Made by a program: the position numbers and the translations under genes. Below, piece by piece: positions 40,405 through 58,967 of a stretch of 64,000 nucleotides of DNA (position 1 is the stretch's first letter; the number at the start of each line of letters is the position of its first letter). A model generated the notes under the pieces. That model ran no database searches. It was not told the DNA's origin and was given only the letters and a program-made list of their open reading frames with translations. Where the stretch lies: assembly GCF_002901445.1 (NCBI RefSeq), contig NZ_PPPD01000001.1:3354501-3418500 (forward strand). Reading direction: 5' to 3'. The DNA comes from Deinococcus koreensis (GTDB lineage Bacteria > Deinococcota > Deinococci > Deinococcales > Deinococcaceae).

Positions 40405-41811
40405 TCAGTCGTCGGCGGCCTGGGGGCGGCTCTGGGGGGACTCGGCCCAGTAGCGGCTGGCGACCGGGCGCACGAGCAGGTTGGCGATGAAGCCCACGAC
40501 CAGCAGCGCGGCCATGATGTACATGACCGTGGAGTAGGCCTGGGCGGCGGGCACCCCGGCGGCGATCTGCCGGTCGCGGAAGCCGTTGAGCAGGGTGGGG
40601 CCGACGATGGCGGCGGCGCTCCAGGCCAGCAGCAGGCGGCCGTGGATAGCGCCCACGTTGATGGTGCCGAACATGTCGCGCAGGTAGGCGGGAATGGTGG
40701 CGAAGCCGCCGCCGTACATCGACAGGATCACGCAGAAGCCCGCGACGAACAGGGGCAGGCTGCCCATGCGCCCGAACTGCGGAATCAGGAAGTACAGCAC
40801 CGCGCCCAGCGCGAAGAAGATCATGTAGGTCGGCTTGCGCCCGATCCGGTCGGAGGTGGAGCTCCAGAAGAAGCGCCCGGCCATGTTGAAGATGCTCAGC
40901 AGGCCCACGAAGCCGGCCGCCGCCGCCGCCGTAACCCCGTTGCCGGTGCCCAGCACGCGGTCGGAGAACATCTCCTGCACCATCACGCTGGCCTGACCGA
41001 GCACGCCGATCCCGGCCGTGACGTTCAGGAACAGCACCGCGAACAGCAGCCAGAACTGCGGAGTGCGGAAGGCCTGGTCGACCAGCACGTTGTGGTTCGA
41101 GATCATGCCGCCCGCCGCGTTGACCTTGGGTGTCCAGCCCGCCGGCTTCCAGCCCTCGGCGGGCACGCGGATCAGGAAGGCGCCGAACAGCATGAACAGC
41201 AGGTACACCGCGCCCATGATCAGGAAGGTGGTGCCCACGCCCAGCGTGCCGTCGCCGGCGAAGCGCGCCATCAGCGCGGTGCCCAGGGGGCTGCCGATCA
41301 GCGCACCGCCCCCGAAGCCCATGATCGCCATGCCGGTCGCCAGACCGGGGCGATCCGGGAACCACTTGATCAGCGTGCTCACCGGGCTGATGTAGCCCAG
41401 CCCCAGGCCGATGCCGCCCATCACGCCGTTGCCCAGGATCACCAGCCAGAGCTGATGCGTCCGCACGCCCAGAGCGGCCACGAAGAAGCCCCCGCAGAAC
41501 AGCAGCGCGGAGGCGAACATGGTCTTGCGCGGGCCCTCGCGCTCGACCCACTTGCCGAAGATGGCCGAGGAGGCGCCCAGGAAGAACAGCGCCACCGAGA
41601 AGATCAGGCCGACCTGAAACAGCGACCAGTCGCCGGCCGCGCCCGTCTCGGCCTTCAGGTCGCCGCTGATCAGGCGGGAGAGGGGTTTGTTGAATACCGA
41701 ATAGCCGTAGATCTGACCGATGCTCAGGTGCACCGCCAGCGCGGCGGGCGGCACCAGCCAGCGGCTCCAACCCGGCCCGGCGACGGAATGCTCACGATCC
41801 AGAAAGCCCAT
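40405..41811 (-). CDS. OFA-family MFS transporter (oxalate/formate antiporter type)
   Basis: 468 residues with about 12 helices. OFA marks include the opening AVHLSIGQIYGYSVFNKPLS, GKWVEREGPRKTM, LGYISPVSTLIKWFPDRPG and FWSSTSDRIGRKPTY. It probably moves formate or another small carboxylate. The ATG at 41809-41811 has AAGGAGGA upstream. It lies next to the formate dehydrogenase genes on the same strand, and the 46-residue partner follows. A palindromic CTGTCTCT site lies in its promoter region. Confidence 0.9.
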   Translation of the reverse strand: MGFLDREHSVAGPGWSRWLVPPAALAVHLSIGQIYGYSVFNKPLSRLISGDLKAETGAAGDWSLFQVGLIFSVALFFLGASSAIFGKWVEREGPRKTMFASALLFCGGFFVAALGVRTHQLWLVILGNGVMGGIGLGLGYISPVSTLIKWFPDRPGLATGMAIMGFGGGALIGSPLGTALMARFAGDGTLGVGTTFLIMGAVYLLFMLFGAFLIRVPAEGWKPAGWTPKVNAAGGMISNHNVLVDQAFRTPQFWLLFAVLFLNVTAGIGVLGQASVMVQEMFSDRVLGTGNGVTAAAAAGFVGLLSIFNMAGRFFWSSTSDRIGRKPTYMIFFALGAVLYFLIPQFGRMGSLPLFVAGFCVILSMYGGGFATIPAYLRDMFGTINVGAIHGRLLLAWSAAAIVGPTLLNGFRDRQIAAGVPAAQAYSTVMYIMAALLVVGFIANLLVRPVASRYWAESPQSRPQAADD

Positions 41812-41849
41812 GCGTTCCTCCTTCCCTACAACTTGATGAGATGTGGAGG

Positions 41850-41855
41850 AGTGTA
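41850..41855 (-). promoter_or_regulatory. Possible -10 of the MFS gene
   Basis: TACACT on the minus strand, about 38 nt before the ATG. The CTGTCTCT elements would lie at and above the -35. Confidence 0.4.
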
Positions 41856-41870
41856 GACACTCGGGGGAGA

Positions 41871-41926
41871 GCTGTCTCTTGATGGGGCCTTTCATGAAGA
41901 AACACCTGTCTCTCAGGCAGAGACAG
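41871..41926. promoter_or_regulatory. CTGTCTCT operator cluster upstream of the MFS gene
   Basis: A 21-bp palindrome CTGTCTCT-5-AGAGACAG (41906-41926) plus a third GCTGTCTCT half-site at 41871-41879, 35 bp away. A regulator target or alternative RNA hairpins. Confidence 0.55.
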
Positions 41927-42041
41927 CACGAACTTACATTTTACGAGGGATGAAATGGAAGGCGGGTCATTTCACTTCAATTCAGGTGGAAGAGGGCAGT
42001 AAACCCCTGGGAGCGCGGCCTCAGGAGGTTCAGCCGCCTCC

Positions 42042-42869
42042 TCACGCCTCCACACGCTCGGCCCCCGAATACACCGTCAGCCGCCCCTCGCGCGCGAAGC
42101 CGCAGAGGGTCAGGCCGAAGGTGGCGGCGGTGTCCACGGCCAGACTGGTGGCCGCGCCCACGGTGACCACCACCGCAACCCCGGCAGTCACCGCCTTCTG
42201 CGCGATCTCGAAGCCGGCGCGGCTGCTCACGACCAGAATGTGGCGTCCCAGGTGAAGCTGGCCCTGCGTCAGGGCCCAGCCCACCACCTTGTCCACCGCG
42301 TTGTGCCGGCCCACGTCCTCGAAGGCGCAGAGCAGCGTGCCGTCCGGGGAGCAGAGTCCGGCGGCGTGCAGTCCGCCCGAGGCGTCGAAGCCCGGCTGGG
42401 CCGAGCGCAGGACGTCCGGCAGGCTCGCCAGGAAGCTGGCCCGGAGGGGGTTCCCCGTCCAGACCGGCGCCTGCGCCCGCACCGCCAGCCGCTCGATGCT
42501 GCCCGATCCGCAGACCCCGCAGGCGCTCGACGACACGCCCAGCCGCGCTCCTTGCGCCAGCCGCTCGTACTCCGGCGTGTGCAGGTGCCAGACGTTGGCG
42601 TTCTCGCCGTCCGGGGCCAGATCATACCCGTGGGGCAGCAGTCCTTCGGAGACCAGCCAGCCCAGCAGCAGCTCGCGGTCGTGGCCCGGCGTCCTCATCA
42701 GGACGGCCAGCGGCAACGAGGTCTCGGGGGTGTGCAGGCGAAGCTCCAGCGGTTCCTCGACCGCCACCGTGTCGTCCTGCTCCCCCCTCTGCCCGGCCTG
42801 GAAGCGCGTGACGGGCAGTGAAATGGTCTGCCCGTCCGTGTTCAGGAGTGCCTCAGCGACCGGCCTCAT
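42042..42869 (-). CDS. fdhD: Formate dehydrogenase accessory sulfurtransferase FdhD
   Basis: Passes sulfur to the bis-MGD molybdenum cofactor of formate dehydrogenase; 275 residues. The catalytic Cys pair is in SSACGVCGSG (about residues 117 and 120). Other marks are EEPLELRLHTP, AFEDVGRHNAVDKVVGWAL and VSSRAGFEIAQKA. The ATG at 42869 lies within the end of the DUF1641 gene (17-nt overlap), so it is coupled to the enzyme genes. Confidence 0.95.
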   Translation of the reverse strand: MRPVAEALLNTDGQTISLPVTRFQAGQRGEQDDTVAVEEPLELRLHTPETSLPLAVLMRTPGHDRELLLGWLVSEGLLPHGYDLAPDGENANVWHLHTPEYERLAQGARLGVSSSACGVCGSGSIERLAVRAQAPVWTGNPLRASFLASLPDVLRSAQPGFDASGGLHAAGLCSPDGTLLCAFEDVGRHNAVDKVVGWALTQGQLHLGRHILVVSSRAGFEIAQKAVTAGVAVVVTVGAATSLAVDTAATFGLTLCGFAREGRLTVYSGAERVEA

Positions 42870-43455
42870 ATCGGCTGGTGGACTTCGCCGCCTTGCTGGC
42901 CGGCGCGCCCTTGGCCGCCGGGGCTGACAGGGGAGACGTGGTGGTCTTGCCCCCCTGCTGGCTGGCCTCGTTCAGTTCGGCCAGTTCCTCCTGCCCTTCC
43001 CGCAGCGCCCGGCCGAAGCCCTTGAGGGTACCGAACAGGGCGCCCAGCGCGATCTGCACGTCCTTGTCGCGCATGAGGCCCATCAGCTCGCCCAGGCCCA
43101 CGCCCTCGGAACGCGCTACGCGGCGGGCGCCCTCGTTCACGCCCTTGGTCAGGGCGCGGCCCAGCGTGCCGGTCGTGTTGGGATCGAGTTCGCTCAGGGT
43201 GCGCGCGACCTCCAGCAGGTTGCGGAGCAGGTGCACCGAACTCTGCCCCTCCATGATCTCCAGTGCGCCGCCAGCCAGGCCGCTGCCGCCGCGCACCACC
43301 TTGTTCGCCACGTCCAGCACCCCGTGGTCGTGCAGGGAGCGCAGCAGCTTCAGCCCCTCCAGCAGCGCCTCGGCGCTGTGCGGGTCGTTCCCGGCCTCGG
43401 CCAGCAGTTCCTGGGGCGTGGGGCGGCGGTGTTGGTATTCGATGTGTGTGGCCAT
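42853..43455 (-). CDS. DUF1641 subunit of formate dehydrogenase (ForE-like)
   Basis: 200 residues. The DUF1641 core (ALLEGLKLLRSLHDHGVLDVANKVVRGG, then VGLGELMGLMRDKDVQIALG) is followed by a low-complexity Lys/Ala/Ser tail. In Bacillus the matching small protein pairs with the catalytic subunit to make a menaquinone-linked enzyme at the membrane. Start ATG with GGGAGAC upstream. Order forC-forE-fdhD is kept here. Confidence 0.85.
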   Translation of the reverse strand: MATHIEYQHRRPTPQELLAEAGNDPHSAEALLEGLKLLRSLHDHGVLDVANKVVRGGSGLAGGALEIMEGQSSVHLLRNLLEVARTLSELDPNTTGTLGRALTKGVNEGARRVARSEGVGLGELMGLMRDKDVQIALGALFGTLKGFGRALREGQEELAELNEASQQGGKTTTSPLSAPAAKGAPASKAAKSTSRYEAGR

Positions 43456-43488
43456 GGAGTCTCCCGTCGGGCTCGGAAAGGGTGAGGA

Positions 43489-46557
<3,069 letters not shown>

Positions 46558-47071
46558 GTCCTCTCCCTTCGTCCCGAACGGCGGCTGTGTGCTGTCCGCT
46601 CGTGTCCGTGGTGCCCTGCTGGAATGCCGGGAGTATAGACACGATGCCCGCGCACAAAAGAAGCCCCCGGCGCGCAAACGCTTTATCAATGGTTCACGGG
46701 GACGGAACGCGCTCGTGGCCACCCCGCTTCAGGCCGCCACATCCGGGACGATACGGGAGAGTCCTCCGCTGCGGAGCACCGGCAGTCCACGCCGCCAGAG
46801 GAACGCTCCTCCCGACTCCGTCCAGCCCTGGGATGTGCCGTTCAGAGGTGCTTCCGAGCGGCGAGACAGACGAATCGGAAGGGCTTGGCTGGCCTTCCTA
46901 TCCCCCTTCGCTGCGCGCTGCCGCCCGTTTCTCCGGACTGTGCCCGTCGAGGGGGAGGGGCGAACACCGCCCTGTACATCACCTGTCGGGCGTCCTTGCC
47001 AAGCCTGTCTCCGCACCCGCGTTCTCGCCTAACGCAGTCCGGACACAGAGCCCGCTCGACCGGCATCCGCC
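46558..47071. other. 514-bp intergenic region upstream of forC
   Basis: A TATACT box at 46632-46637 (minus strand, ~75 nt before the forC ATG) is the likely promoter. The remaining ~400 bp up to the CDF gene carry no gene I can support. Base use looks noncoding with stops in all good frames of the minus strand. Confidence 0.5.
46632..46637 (-). promoter_or_regulatory. -10 box of the forC-forE-fdhD operon
   Basis: TATACT on the minus strand, about 75 nt before the ATG; -35 not clear. Confidence 0.5.
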
Positions 47072-47974
<903 letters not shown>

Positions 47975-47981
47975 CCAGGCG

Positions 47982-47987
47982 AGGCTA
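47982..47987 (-). promoter_or_regulatory. -10 box of the CDF gene
   Basis: TAGCCT on the minus strand, 7 nt before the ATG; leaderless pattern. Confidence 0.5.
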
Positions 47988-48125
47988 GCAGGGTTAGGTG
48001 CGGCGAAAACCGTGCCCTGACCGGGAACACGGTGGGCCGGGGCCGCCCAGCGGGGGCCTGGTTCCGGGGGGGCCGGCATGGTATCTCGGCCCAATCGATT
48101 ACGCTCAAAACAGAACGTCTCCTGC

Positions 48126-48131
48126 TAGACT
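48126..48131 (+). promoter_or_regulatory. -10 box of uvrD
   Basis: TAGACT, 6 nt before the GTG at 48138. I looked for the 17-bp radiation/desiccation motif upstream and did not find it. Confidence 0.55.
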
Positions 48132-48137
48132 GGGGCA

Positions 48138-50366
<2,229 letters not shown>

Positions 50367-50456
50367 CTGGGGGCGCCGCCCCCTGGCTTCGGCCGGAACA
50401 GCGGATCGGCGCGAGGGTCACGTCAGCTGCTCCCCCACGGCGCTGAAGTGCCCGCC

Positions 50457-50990
50457 CTAGAGCCCCAGCACCGCCCCCAGCACCGCCGCGCCCAGCACCA
50501 CCCACACCGAATTCACGCGCGTGCGCCAGAGGATCAGGAAGGCGGCCAGCGCCAGTCCCGCGCCCGCCCAGCTGTGAATGCTGGTCTGGGCGAGCACCAA
50601 GGCGCCGGCCAGCAGCACGCCGGCCCCGAAGGGCAGCAGGGCGTCGCGGAAGGCGACCAGCCAGGGGTGGGTGGAAAAGCGCTGCCAGACCAGGGCCGCC
50701 GCCGCGCTCAGCAGGGCGGTGGGGCCGTAGAAGCCCAGGGTGGCGGCCGCCGCGCCGCTCCAGCCGTCAATGGCGAAGCCGTAGTGGGTGACCGAGAGCA
50801 TGTTCGGCCCCGGCATCAGCTGGCCCAGCGAGAATCCGTTGGCCAGCGTGGCGGGCGTGATCCAGTGCCGGGTGCCCACCAGCACGCGCTCGATCTCGGC
50901 GAGGTTGGCCCCTCCGAAACTGATCAGGCCGAGGCGTGCAAATTCGAGCAGCAGGGTCAGGAAGCCCGGCCCACTTCCCGGTTCAGTCAT
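50457..50990 (-). CDS. Chromate transporter, short-chain half (C-terminal type)
   Basis: A 177-residue CHR-family membrane protein. The conserved [18 protein letters not shown] and GQLMPGPN motifs are present. Two short CHR proteins act together as a heteromer, equal to the two halves of full ChrA. The ATG at 50990 overlaps the end of its partner by 8 nt. Substrate may be chromate or another oxyanion such as sulfate. Confidence 0.9.
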   Translation of the reverse strand: MTEPGSGPGFLTLLLEFARLGLISFGGANLAEIERVLVGTRHWITPATLANGFSLGQLMPGPNMLSVTHYGFAIDGWSGAAAATLGFYGPTALLSAAAALVWQRFSTHPWLVAFRDALLPFGAGVLLAGALVLAQTSIHSWAGAGLALAAFLILWRTRVNSVWVVLGAAVLGAVLGL

Positions 50991-51585
50991 GCGGTGGTAC
51001 CCGGCGCGGACGGTTGAGGATCAGCCCGGCGCCCACCAGCGCGGCGAAGACCGGCAGCAGATCCAGGCGCAGGGCGCCCAGCGCCAGGAAGGTCAGGGAG
51101 GACAGCACGGCGCCGCCCCGCACCCTCAGGGCGACCCTGACCACGGGGATGGCCGCCGTGAGCAGCACCGCCAGGGCCGCACAGGCCGCGCCCCGCAAGG
51201 CGCTCTGCAGGACTGGCGGCAGGCCGACGCCCACCAGCAGGGCAGAGGCCCCGAGCATCACGATCAGGCCAGGACACAGGATGCCGGCCACCGCGGCCAG
51301 GGCGCCCAGCCCCCCCGCCTCCCTGGCCCCGATCATGGCCGCCAGATTCACGGCGTTCGGGCCGGGGGTCAGCTGAGCCAGGGTGTAGGACTCGGCGAAC
51401 TGCGCGTCCGTCATCCAGCCCTGGGCCAGCACGGCCCGGCGCGTGTGGGCCGGCAGCCCCCCGCCGACGCCCGAGAGGGCCACGCCCGTGAACACCCGGA
51501 ACAGGGCCGCCGGAGTCGAGGGCTGCGGCGCTCCCGCTCCCTCCGGCAACGCGGCCGAGGTGGGCCGCAGGGGAGAGGACGTCAT
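50983..51585 (-). CDS. Chromate transporter, short-chain half (N-terminal type)
   Basis: 200 residues, second half-size CHR protein of the pair. Motifs [19 protein letters not shown] and [17 protein letters not shown] correspond to the CHR domain. About 30 N-terminal residues are polar. The ATG at 51583-51585 lies 6 nt after TAGCCT, so this is the first gene of the two-gene operon and probably leaderless. Confidence 0.9.
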   Translation of the reverse strand: MTSSPLRPTSAALPEGAGAPQPSTPAALFRVFTGVALSGVGGGLPAHTRRAVLAQGWMTDAQFAESYTLAQLTPGPNAVNLAAMIGAREAGGLGALAAVAGILCPGLIVMLGASALLVGVGLPPVLQSALRGAACAALAVLLTAAIPVVRVALRVRGGAVLSSLTFLALGALRLDLLPVFAALVGAGLILNRPRRVPPHD

Positions 51586-51591
51586 GCCCCG

Positions 51592-51597
51592 AGGCTA
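51592..51597 (-). promoter_or_regulatory. -10 box of the chromate transporter operon
   Basis: TAGCCT on the minus strand, 6 nt before the ATG. Confidence 0.5.
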
Positions 51598-51701
51598 CGC
51601 TGCCGCTGGCTGTGTAGGGCCGTTCCTGCCTGGGGAACAGGGCGGTTAAGACCGATTCATGCGCGGTGAGTGGGGACACCCCAGATATGATCGTATATGC
51701 C

Positions 51702-51736
51702 TTGACAGGAATATTCGTACCATGGAATAATATAAT
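51702..51736 (+). promoter_or_regulatory. AT-rich promoter/operator of the arsR-AHSA1 operon
   Basis: TTGACA (51702-51707), then AATAAT at 51726-51731 (18-bp spacer) overlapping a TATAAT at 51731-51736 (23 bp). Palindromes GAATATTC (51709-51716) and CCATGG (51720-51725) lie within, a fit for a repressor site. Confidence 0.6.
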
Positions 51737-51777
51737 CAGCAGGCAATCGATGCTGGAGGAGGTGATCCACCGAGCCC

Positions 51778-52152
51778 TTGAACACCGCCACGTTCACCGC
51801 CCTCGCCGACCCCTACCGGCTGCAGATGGTGGAGTTGCTGCGCCGTCAGCCCCTCGCGGTCGGGGAAATCGCCAGCCGCCTCGGACTCCGGCAGCCGCAG
51901 ACATCCAAGCACCTGCGGATTCTCAGCGACGCCGGCATCATCGACATGCAGGCCAGCGCCAACCGCCGGATCTGCAGCCTGCGCCCTGAGCCCTTTCGGG
52001 AGCTGGACGCCTGGATCTCCGAGTACCGGCTGCTCTGGGAGGAACGCTTCGATCAGCTGGACACCTACCTGCAAACCCTTCAGACCGATCCGACCGCCAC
52101 CCGCCCGCCACCTCTCCCGAACGACCCGACCAAGCCAGGAGGAGAATCATGA
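51778..52152 (+). CDS. ArsR-family transcriptional regulator
   Basis: 124 residues. The winged helix opens TFTALADPYRLQMVELLRRQ and has SRLGLRQPQTSKHLRILSDAGI. No metal-binding Cys pair (ELCVCD type) is present, so it is not a classical metal sensor. Start TTG 51778. A long SD (GGAGGTGATCC, 51758-51768) complements the 16S 3' end over 11 bases but lies 15 nt from the core to the TTG. Coupled to AHSA1 by an ATGA overlap, a common ArsR-SRPBCC pair. Confidence 0.88.
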   Translation: MNTATFTALADPYRLQMVELLRRQPLAVGEIASRLGLRQPQTSKHLRILSDAGIIDMQASANRRICSLRPEPFRELDAWISEYRLLWEERFDQLDTYLQTLQTDPTATRPPPLPNDPTKPGGES

Positions 52153-52691
52153 CCAGCCCGACGAGCCGCCCCACCCCCGTGCCCGCCCTGACCCACCGTG
52201 TCGAGGAGGGCAAGGAACTCGTTCTGGAGCGCATGTTCCAGGCGCCGCCTGCCCTGGTCTTCGAGGCCTTCACGCGGGCGGAGCACCTGCGCCACTGGTG
52301 GGGGCCGCGCGGCTGGGTACTCAGCCACTGCACGGTCGACCTGCGTCCTGGTGGACGCTGGCACTACTGCATGAAGTGCGTCGACCAGAATCAGGGCGAG
52401 TTCTACGTCATGGAGTCGTGGGGCCTGGGGGTCTACGAGGAGATCGTCGCCCCCAAGCGCCTGACCTACACCGACTATTTCTCGGACGCCCAGGGGGCCA
52501 TCAACGAGGCCATGCCGGCCACCCGGGCGATCCTGACCTTCGAGGGGGTCGAGGGAGGCACGAAGGTCGTCAGCCGCTCCGTGTACAGCACGCCCGAGGC
52601 TCTGGTCACGGTGATGGAGATGGGCATGTTGCAGGGCATCAGCGAAACGTGGGATCGTCTGAGCGAATTTCTGGCCGATCGGCCGGGCTGA
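52149..52691 (+). CDS. SRPBCC/AHSA1-domain protein
   Basis: 180 residues of the START-like helix-grip fold. Typical segments: LVLERMFQAPPALVFEAFTRAEHLRHWWGP and, at the C-terminus, GMLQGISETWDRLSEFL. In such ArsR-linked proteins the fold probably binds a small hydrophobic ligand; no enzyme motif is visible. The ATG overlaps the arsR stop. A strong terminator follows. Confidence 0.9.
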   Translation: MTSPTSRPTPVPALTHRVEEGKELVLERMFQAPPALVFEAFTRAEHLRHWWGPRGWVLSHCTVDLRPGGRWHYCMKCVDQNQGEFYVMESWGLGVYEEIVAPKRLTYTDYFSDAQGAINEAMPATRAILTFEGVEGGTKVVSRSVYSTPEALVTVMEMGMLQGISETWDRLSEFLADRPG

Positions 52692-52717
52692 CCGCCGGCT
52701 CCCGCCGTCAGATGGCT

Positions 52718-52760
52718 GGAAGGGAGGCACCGCAGTCGATACGGTGCCTCCCTTCCCCTT
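52718..52760. terminator. Terminator between AHSA1 and clpB
   Basis: Perfect 15-bp stem GGAAGGGAGGCACCG (52718-52732) / CGGTGCCTCCCTTCC (52742-52756) followed by CCTTT. It can serve both convergent operons. Confidence 0.85.
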
Positions 52761-52832
52761 TGTGGTGATGTGCCCAAGTCTGTCAATCCTGCTCACGGGA
52801 AAACAAAACTCTCAGCGATGCTCCTCCTGCGC

Positions 52833-55391
<2,559 letters not shown>

Positions 55392-55435
55392 GGTGAAACC
55401 TCCAGACGGGAAGAGGACTCGGTCGATCTGTCCCC

Positions 55436-55465
55436 ATTCTGGAAGTTGAGTGTGGTCATGTCAAG
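55436..55465 (-). promoter_or_regulatory. clpB promoter with HAIR-like (HspR) operator
   Basis: -35 TTGACA (55459-55464), 17-bp spacer, -10 CAGAAT (55436-55441). The HAIR consensus CTTGAGT-N7-ACTCAAG is matched at 55445-55465 (GTTGAGT-N7-TGTCAAG, 11 of 14), covering the -35. Confidence 0.75.
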
Positions 55466-55501
55466 TTTATTGCGGTTTAAAGTTTGAGATCCGTTTCGCG
55501 C

Positions 55502-56170
55502 TCACCTGTCCACGGGGCCGCGTGGGCAGACCATGCCGCGTCCCCCACGTCCGAAGACCGTGCTGACCGTGAATCTTGGGTCGGCCCTGAGGGTCGCCGT
55601 GATGGTCGTGCGCCCGACCTGCCGGCTGCACACGGATCGAACCATGCCGGTCTGATCCACGGTGGCGACGCTGGGGTCGCCGGATGTCCACACCACCTCG
55701 CGGCTGACCGATCCCGGCGCATCGAGAAAGAGGTGGTAGCGCTGGAAGTAGGGCCAGGAGCCGACCACCATCGTGTTATCTGAATGGACACCCACGAAGC
55801 GAAAATCACGGATCAGGGGAGCGCCCCGAACCGGCCGCAGTCGGACGACGACGGGAGTCGCCCTCACCGGGCCGCAGCCGTCGTACTGGACAACGATGTT
55901 TTTCACTGTCTGCGGCTCGTACCAGCGGCGCTTCACGGTCAGGCCATAGCTGCCGTCCCGGTGCGGATCAATCTTCAGCCAGGGCGCGTTCCACGCCTCC
56001 ATATCGCTCGAGCGGGCCAGCACCTGCCCCCGCTCGTTCTTGACCGTGATGTCGAGAGCCGGGCGCCCGATGTCGGTGCAGACCATGCGCGGCGGCGGGG
56101 GGATCTGCACGGCTCTGGGTGCTGACGAGGCACCTGCGATCAGGCCAAAAAGCGCGGACAGGAGCAGCAT
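55502..56170 (-). CDS. Secreted protein with a Big2-like domain
   Basis: 222 residues. A signal peptide (cleavage near GASSA) is followed by a ~110-residue beta-rich region without a family I know. The C-terminal part reads SREVVWTSGDPSVATVDQTG and ends in a TTITATLRADP strand, the pattern of bacterial Ig-like group 2 domains. Three Cys remain in the mature part. Surface or envelope role likely. ATG 56168-56170 lies 5 nt after TAGCGT. Confidence 0.75.
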   Translation of the reverse strand: MLLLSALFGLIAGASSAPRAVQIPPPPRMVCTDIGRPALDITVKNERGQVLARSSDMEAWNAPWLKIDPHRDGSYGLTVKRRWYEPQTVKNIVVQYDGCGPVRATPVVVRLRPVRGAPLIRDFRFVGVHSDNTMVVGSWPYFQRYHLFLDAPGSVSREVVWTSGDPSVATVDQTGMVRSVCSRQVGRTTITATLRADPRFTVSTVFGRGGRGMVCPRGPVDR

Positions 56171-56207
56171 GACCCACGCTACCCCCTGCCCGTGACGGGT
56201 CGCTGAC

Positions 56208-57215
56208 CTACTTGCCCAGGTTCGCCGGAATCCGCCCCCCCTCCTCGCGGCTCAGCACGCCACCCACGAACTCGCCCATGCCCTGCGCGGTCACCGGCGC
56301 TCCGTCCGCCGTCCCTGTGCCCGCCACTGGCCCCTCCCAGTACGCTATCGAGGTCGTCCTGCTCAGCAGTTCCTGATCGTCGCGCAGGGGCGTTAAGCTC
56401 AGTTCCAGGCTGGGGGCTTTCACCGTCCATTCCAGCACGTAATCGCGTCCGCTGGGGCTGCGCCAGGTGCGGTTCGGCGTCAGCGTCATGTCCGGCACCA
56501 CTCTGGCCACGCCGTCGGCGCCTACCCGCGAGCCGATCACCTGCACGACCCTGCCCTGGGCGTCGCGCATCCGGTAGACCATCAGATCCGAGCCGTCGGA
56601 CAGGTTCACGCCGAACCAGTCCCACAGCGCCCGGCGCCCCGGCAGCTGGTCGCCCCACTGGTGGTCGAGCCACACGGTGCCCCGCGCCTCGCGCGGCTGC
56701 CCGGCGACCTCCACCGTGCCCGAGACCGCCAGCCGCGTGATGCTCTGGTAGTACAGCCGCCCGACCTCAGCGGTGCCGGAGTAGCCCGGTGGATGCACCA
56801 CAGGCGACTTCAGGGGGGTGAGCGTCAGGTTCAGCGGCCCGGCGGTCAGGCGGTACGTGGCGTCCATCTGCTTGAGCGTCCAGTCGCCCTGCTGCACCAG
56901 CAGCGGCGGAAAGCCGAAACGGGCCGTCTGCACGTCGTTTTCCACGAAGTTCAGCGGGCTCCCCCGGAGGTCGGTCACGGCCACGTGCGAGGCGTAATAG
57001 GGCAGGCCCCGGTAATTGACCTTGAACTGCGCCCAGTGGAAGGCCAGCCCCGATTCCGGCAGCACCCCGGAGACGTACCACCACTCGGTCGCCGCGTTGT
57101 TCGGCCCCAGGGCGTCCGGCGCCGGCATGCGGTTCGGGTCAAAGGCCAGCGGGGCGGGCATACAGGCGGTCATCAGCAGGCCGGACAGCAGCAGCCCCAG
57201 GGGCAGAAGTCGCAT
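56208..57215 (-). CDS. Lipocalin-like lipoprotein (AttH/CrtC superfamily)
   Basis: 335 residues. The lipobox LLMTAC places the lipidated Cys at residue 18. The double-lipocalin pattern is clear: NAATEWWYVSGVL, LAFHWAQFKVNYRG, then ARGTVWLDHQWGDQL, as in AttH-like proteins and carotenoid 1,2-hydratases. Because it is exported it is unlikely to be the carotenoid enzyme itself. ATG 57213-57215 lies 5 nt after TAGCGT. It lies downstream of liv2 but behind a terminator. Confidence 0.88.
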   Translation of the reverse strand: MRLLPLGLLLSGLLMTACMPAPLAFDPNRMPAPDALGPNNAATEWWYVSGVLPESGLAFHWAQFKVNYRGLPYYASHVAVTDLRGSPLNFVENDVQTARFGFPPLLVQQGDWTLKQMDATYRLTAGPLNLTLTPLKSPVVHPPGYSGTAEVGRLYYQSITRLAVSGTVEVAGQPREARGTVWLDHQWGDQLPGRRALWDWFGVNLSDGSDLMVYRMRDAQGRVVQVIGSRVGADGVARVVPDMTLTPNRTWRSPSGRDYVLEWTVKAPSLELSLTPLRDDQELLSRTTSIAYWEGPVAGTGTADGAPVTAQGMGEFVGGVLSREEGGRIPANLGK

Positions 57216-57260
57216 AGGACACGCTACAGGGCTGGGCCAGGGGGACACTGTCGTGGAGCG

Positions 57261-57386
57261 TGCAGAAGGCAGAAGGCGAAAGGCAGATGGCCATAAGAAA
57301 AGGGCGCCCCCAACAACCATCGTGGGAGCGCCCCTCATTCGAAGTTCGACCTTTAGCCGTCTGCCCTCAGCCTTCCGCCTTCTGCA
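57261..57386. repeat. Heptamer-repeat hairpin, locus 5 (3' of livF2), with nested terminator
   Basis: Left arm TGCAGAA, GGCAGAA, GGCGAAA, GGCAGAT (57261-57288). Right arm GCCGTCT, GCCCTCA, GCCTTCC, GCCTTCT, ending at the livF2 stop (57356-57386). About 26 of 31 positions pair. The terminator hairpin at 57301-57335 lies in the loop. Confidence 0.85.
57296..57335 (-). terminator. Terminator of the liv2 operon
   Basis: Stem AGGGCGC (57301-57307) / GCGCCCCT (57328-57335) extended by imperfect pairs, then TTTTC on the minus strand. Confidence 0.8.
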
Positions 57387-58956
<1,570 letters not shown>

Positions 58957-58967
58957 GCTGACCCCCG

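Noticed and set aside
41871..41926. Known riboswitch before the MFS gene
   Set aside because: The palindromes do not match a glycine, ykkC or other riboswitch core that I recognise, and a -10 lies downstream of them, so they are probably not in the leader.
48060..48137. Radiation/desiccation response motif before uvrD (also sought before recN, ligA, uvrA2)
   Set aside because: No sequence close to the 17-bp palindrome typical of DdrO targets was found by eye.
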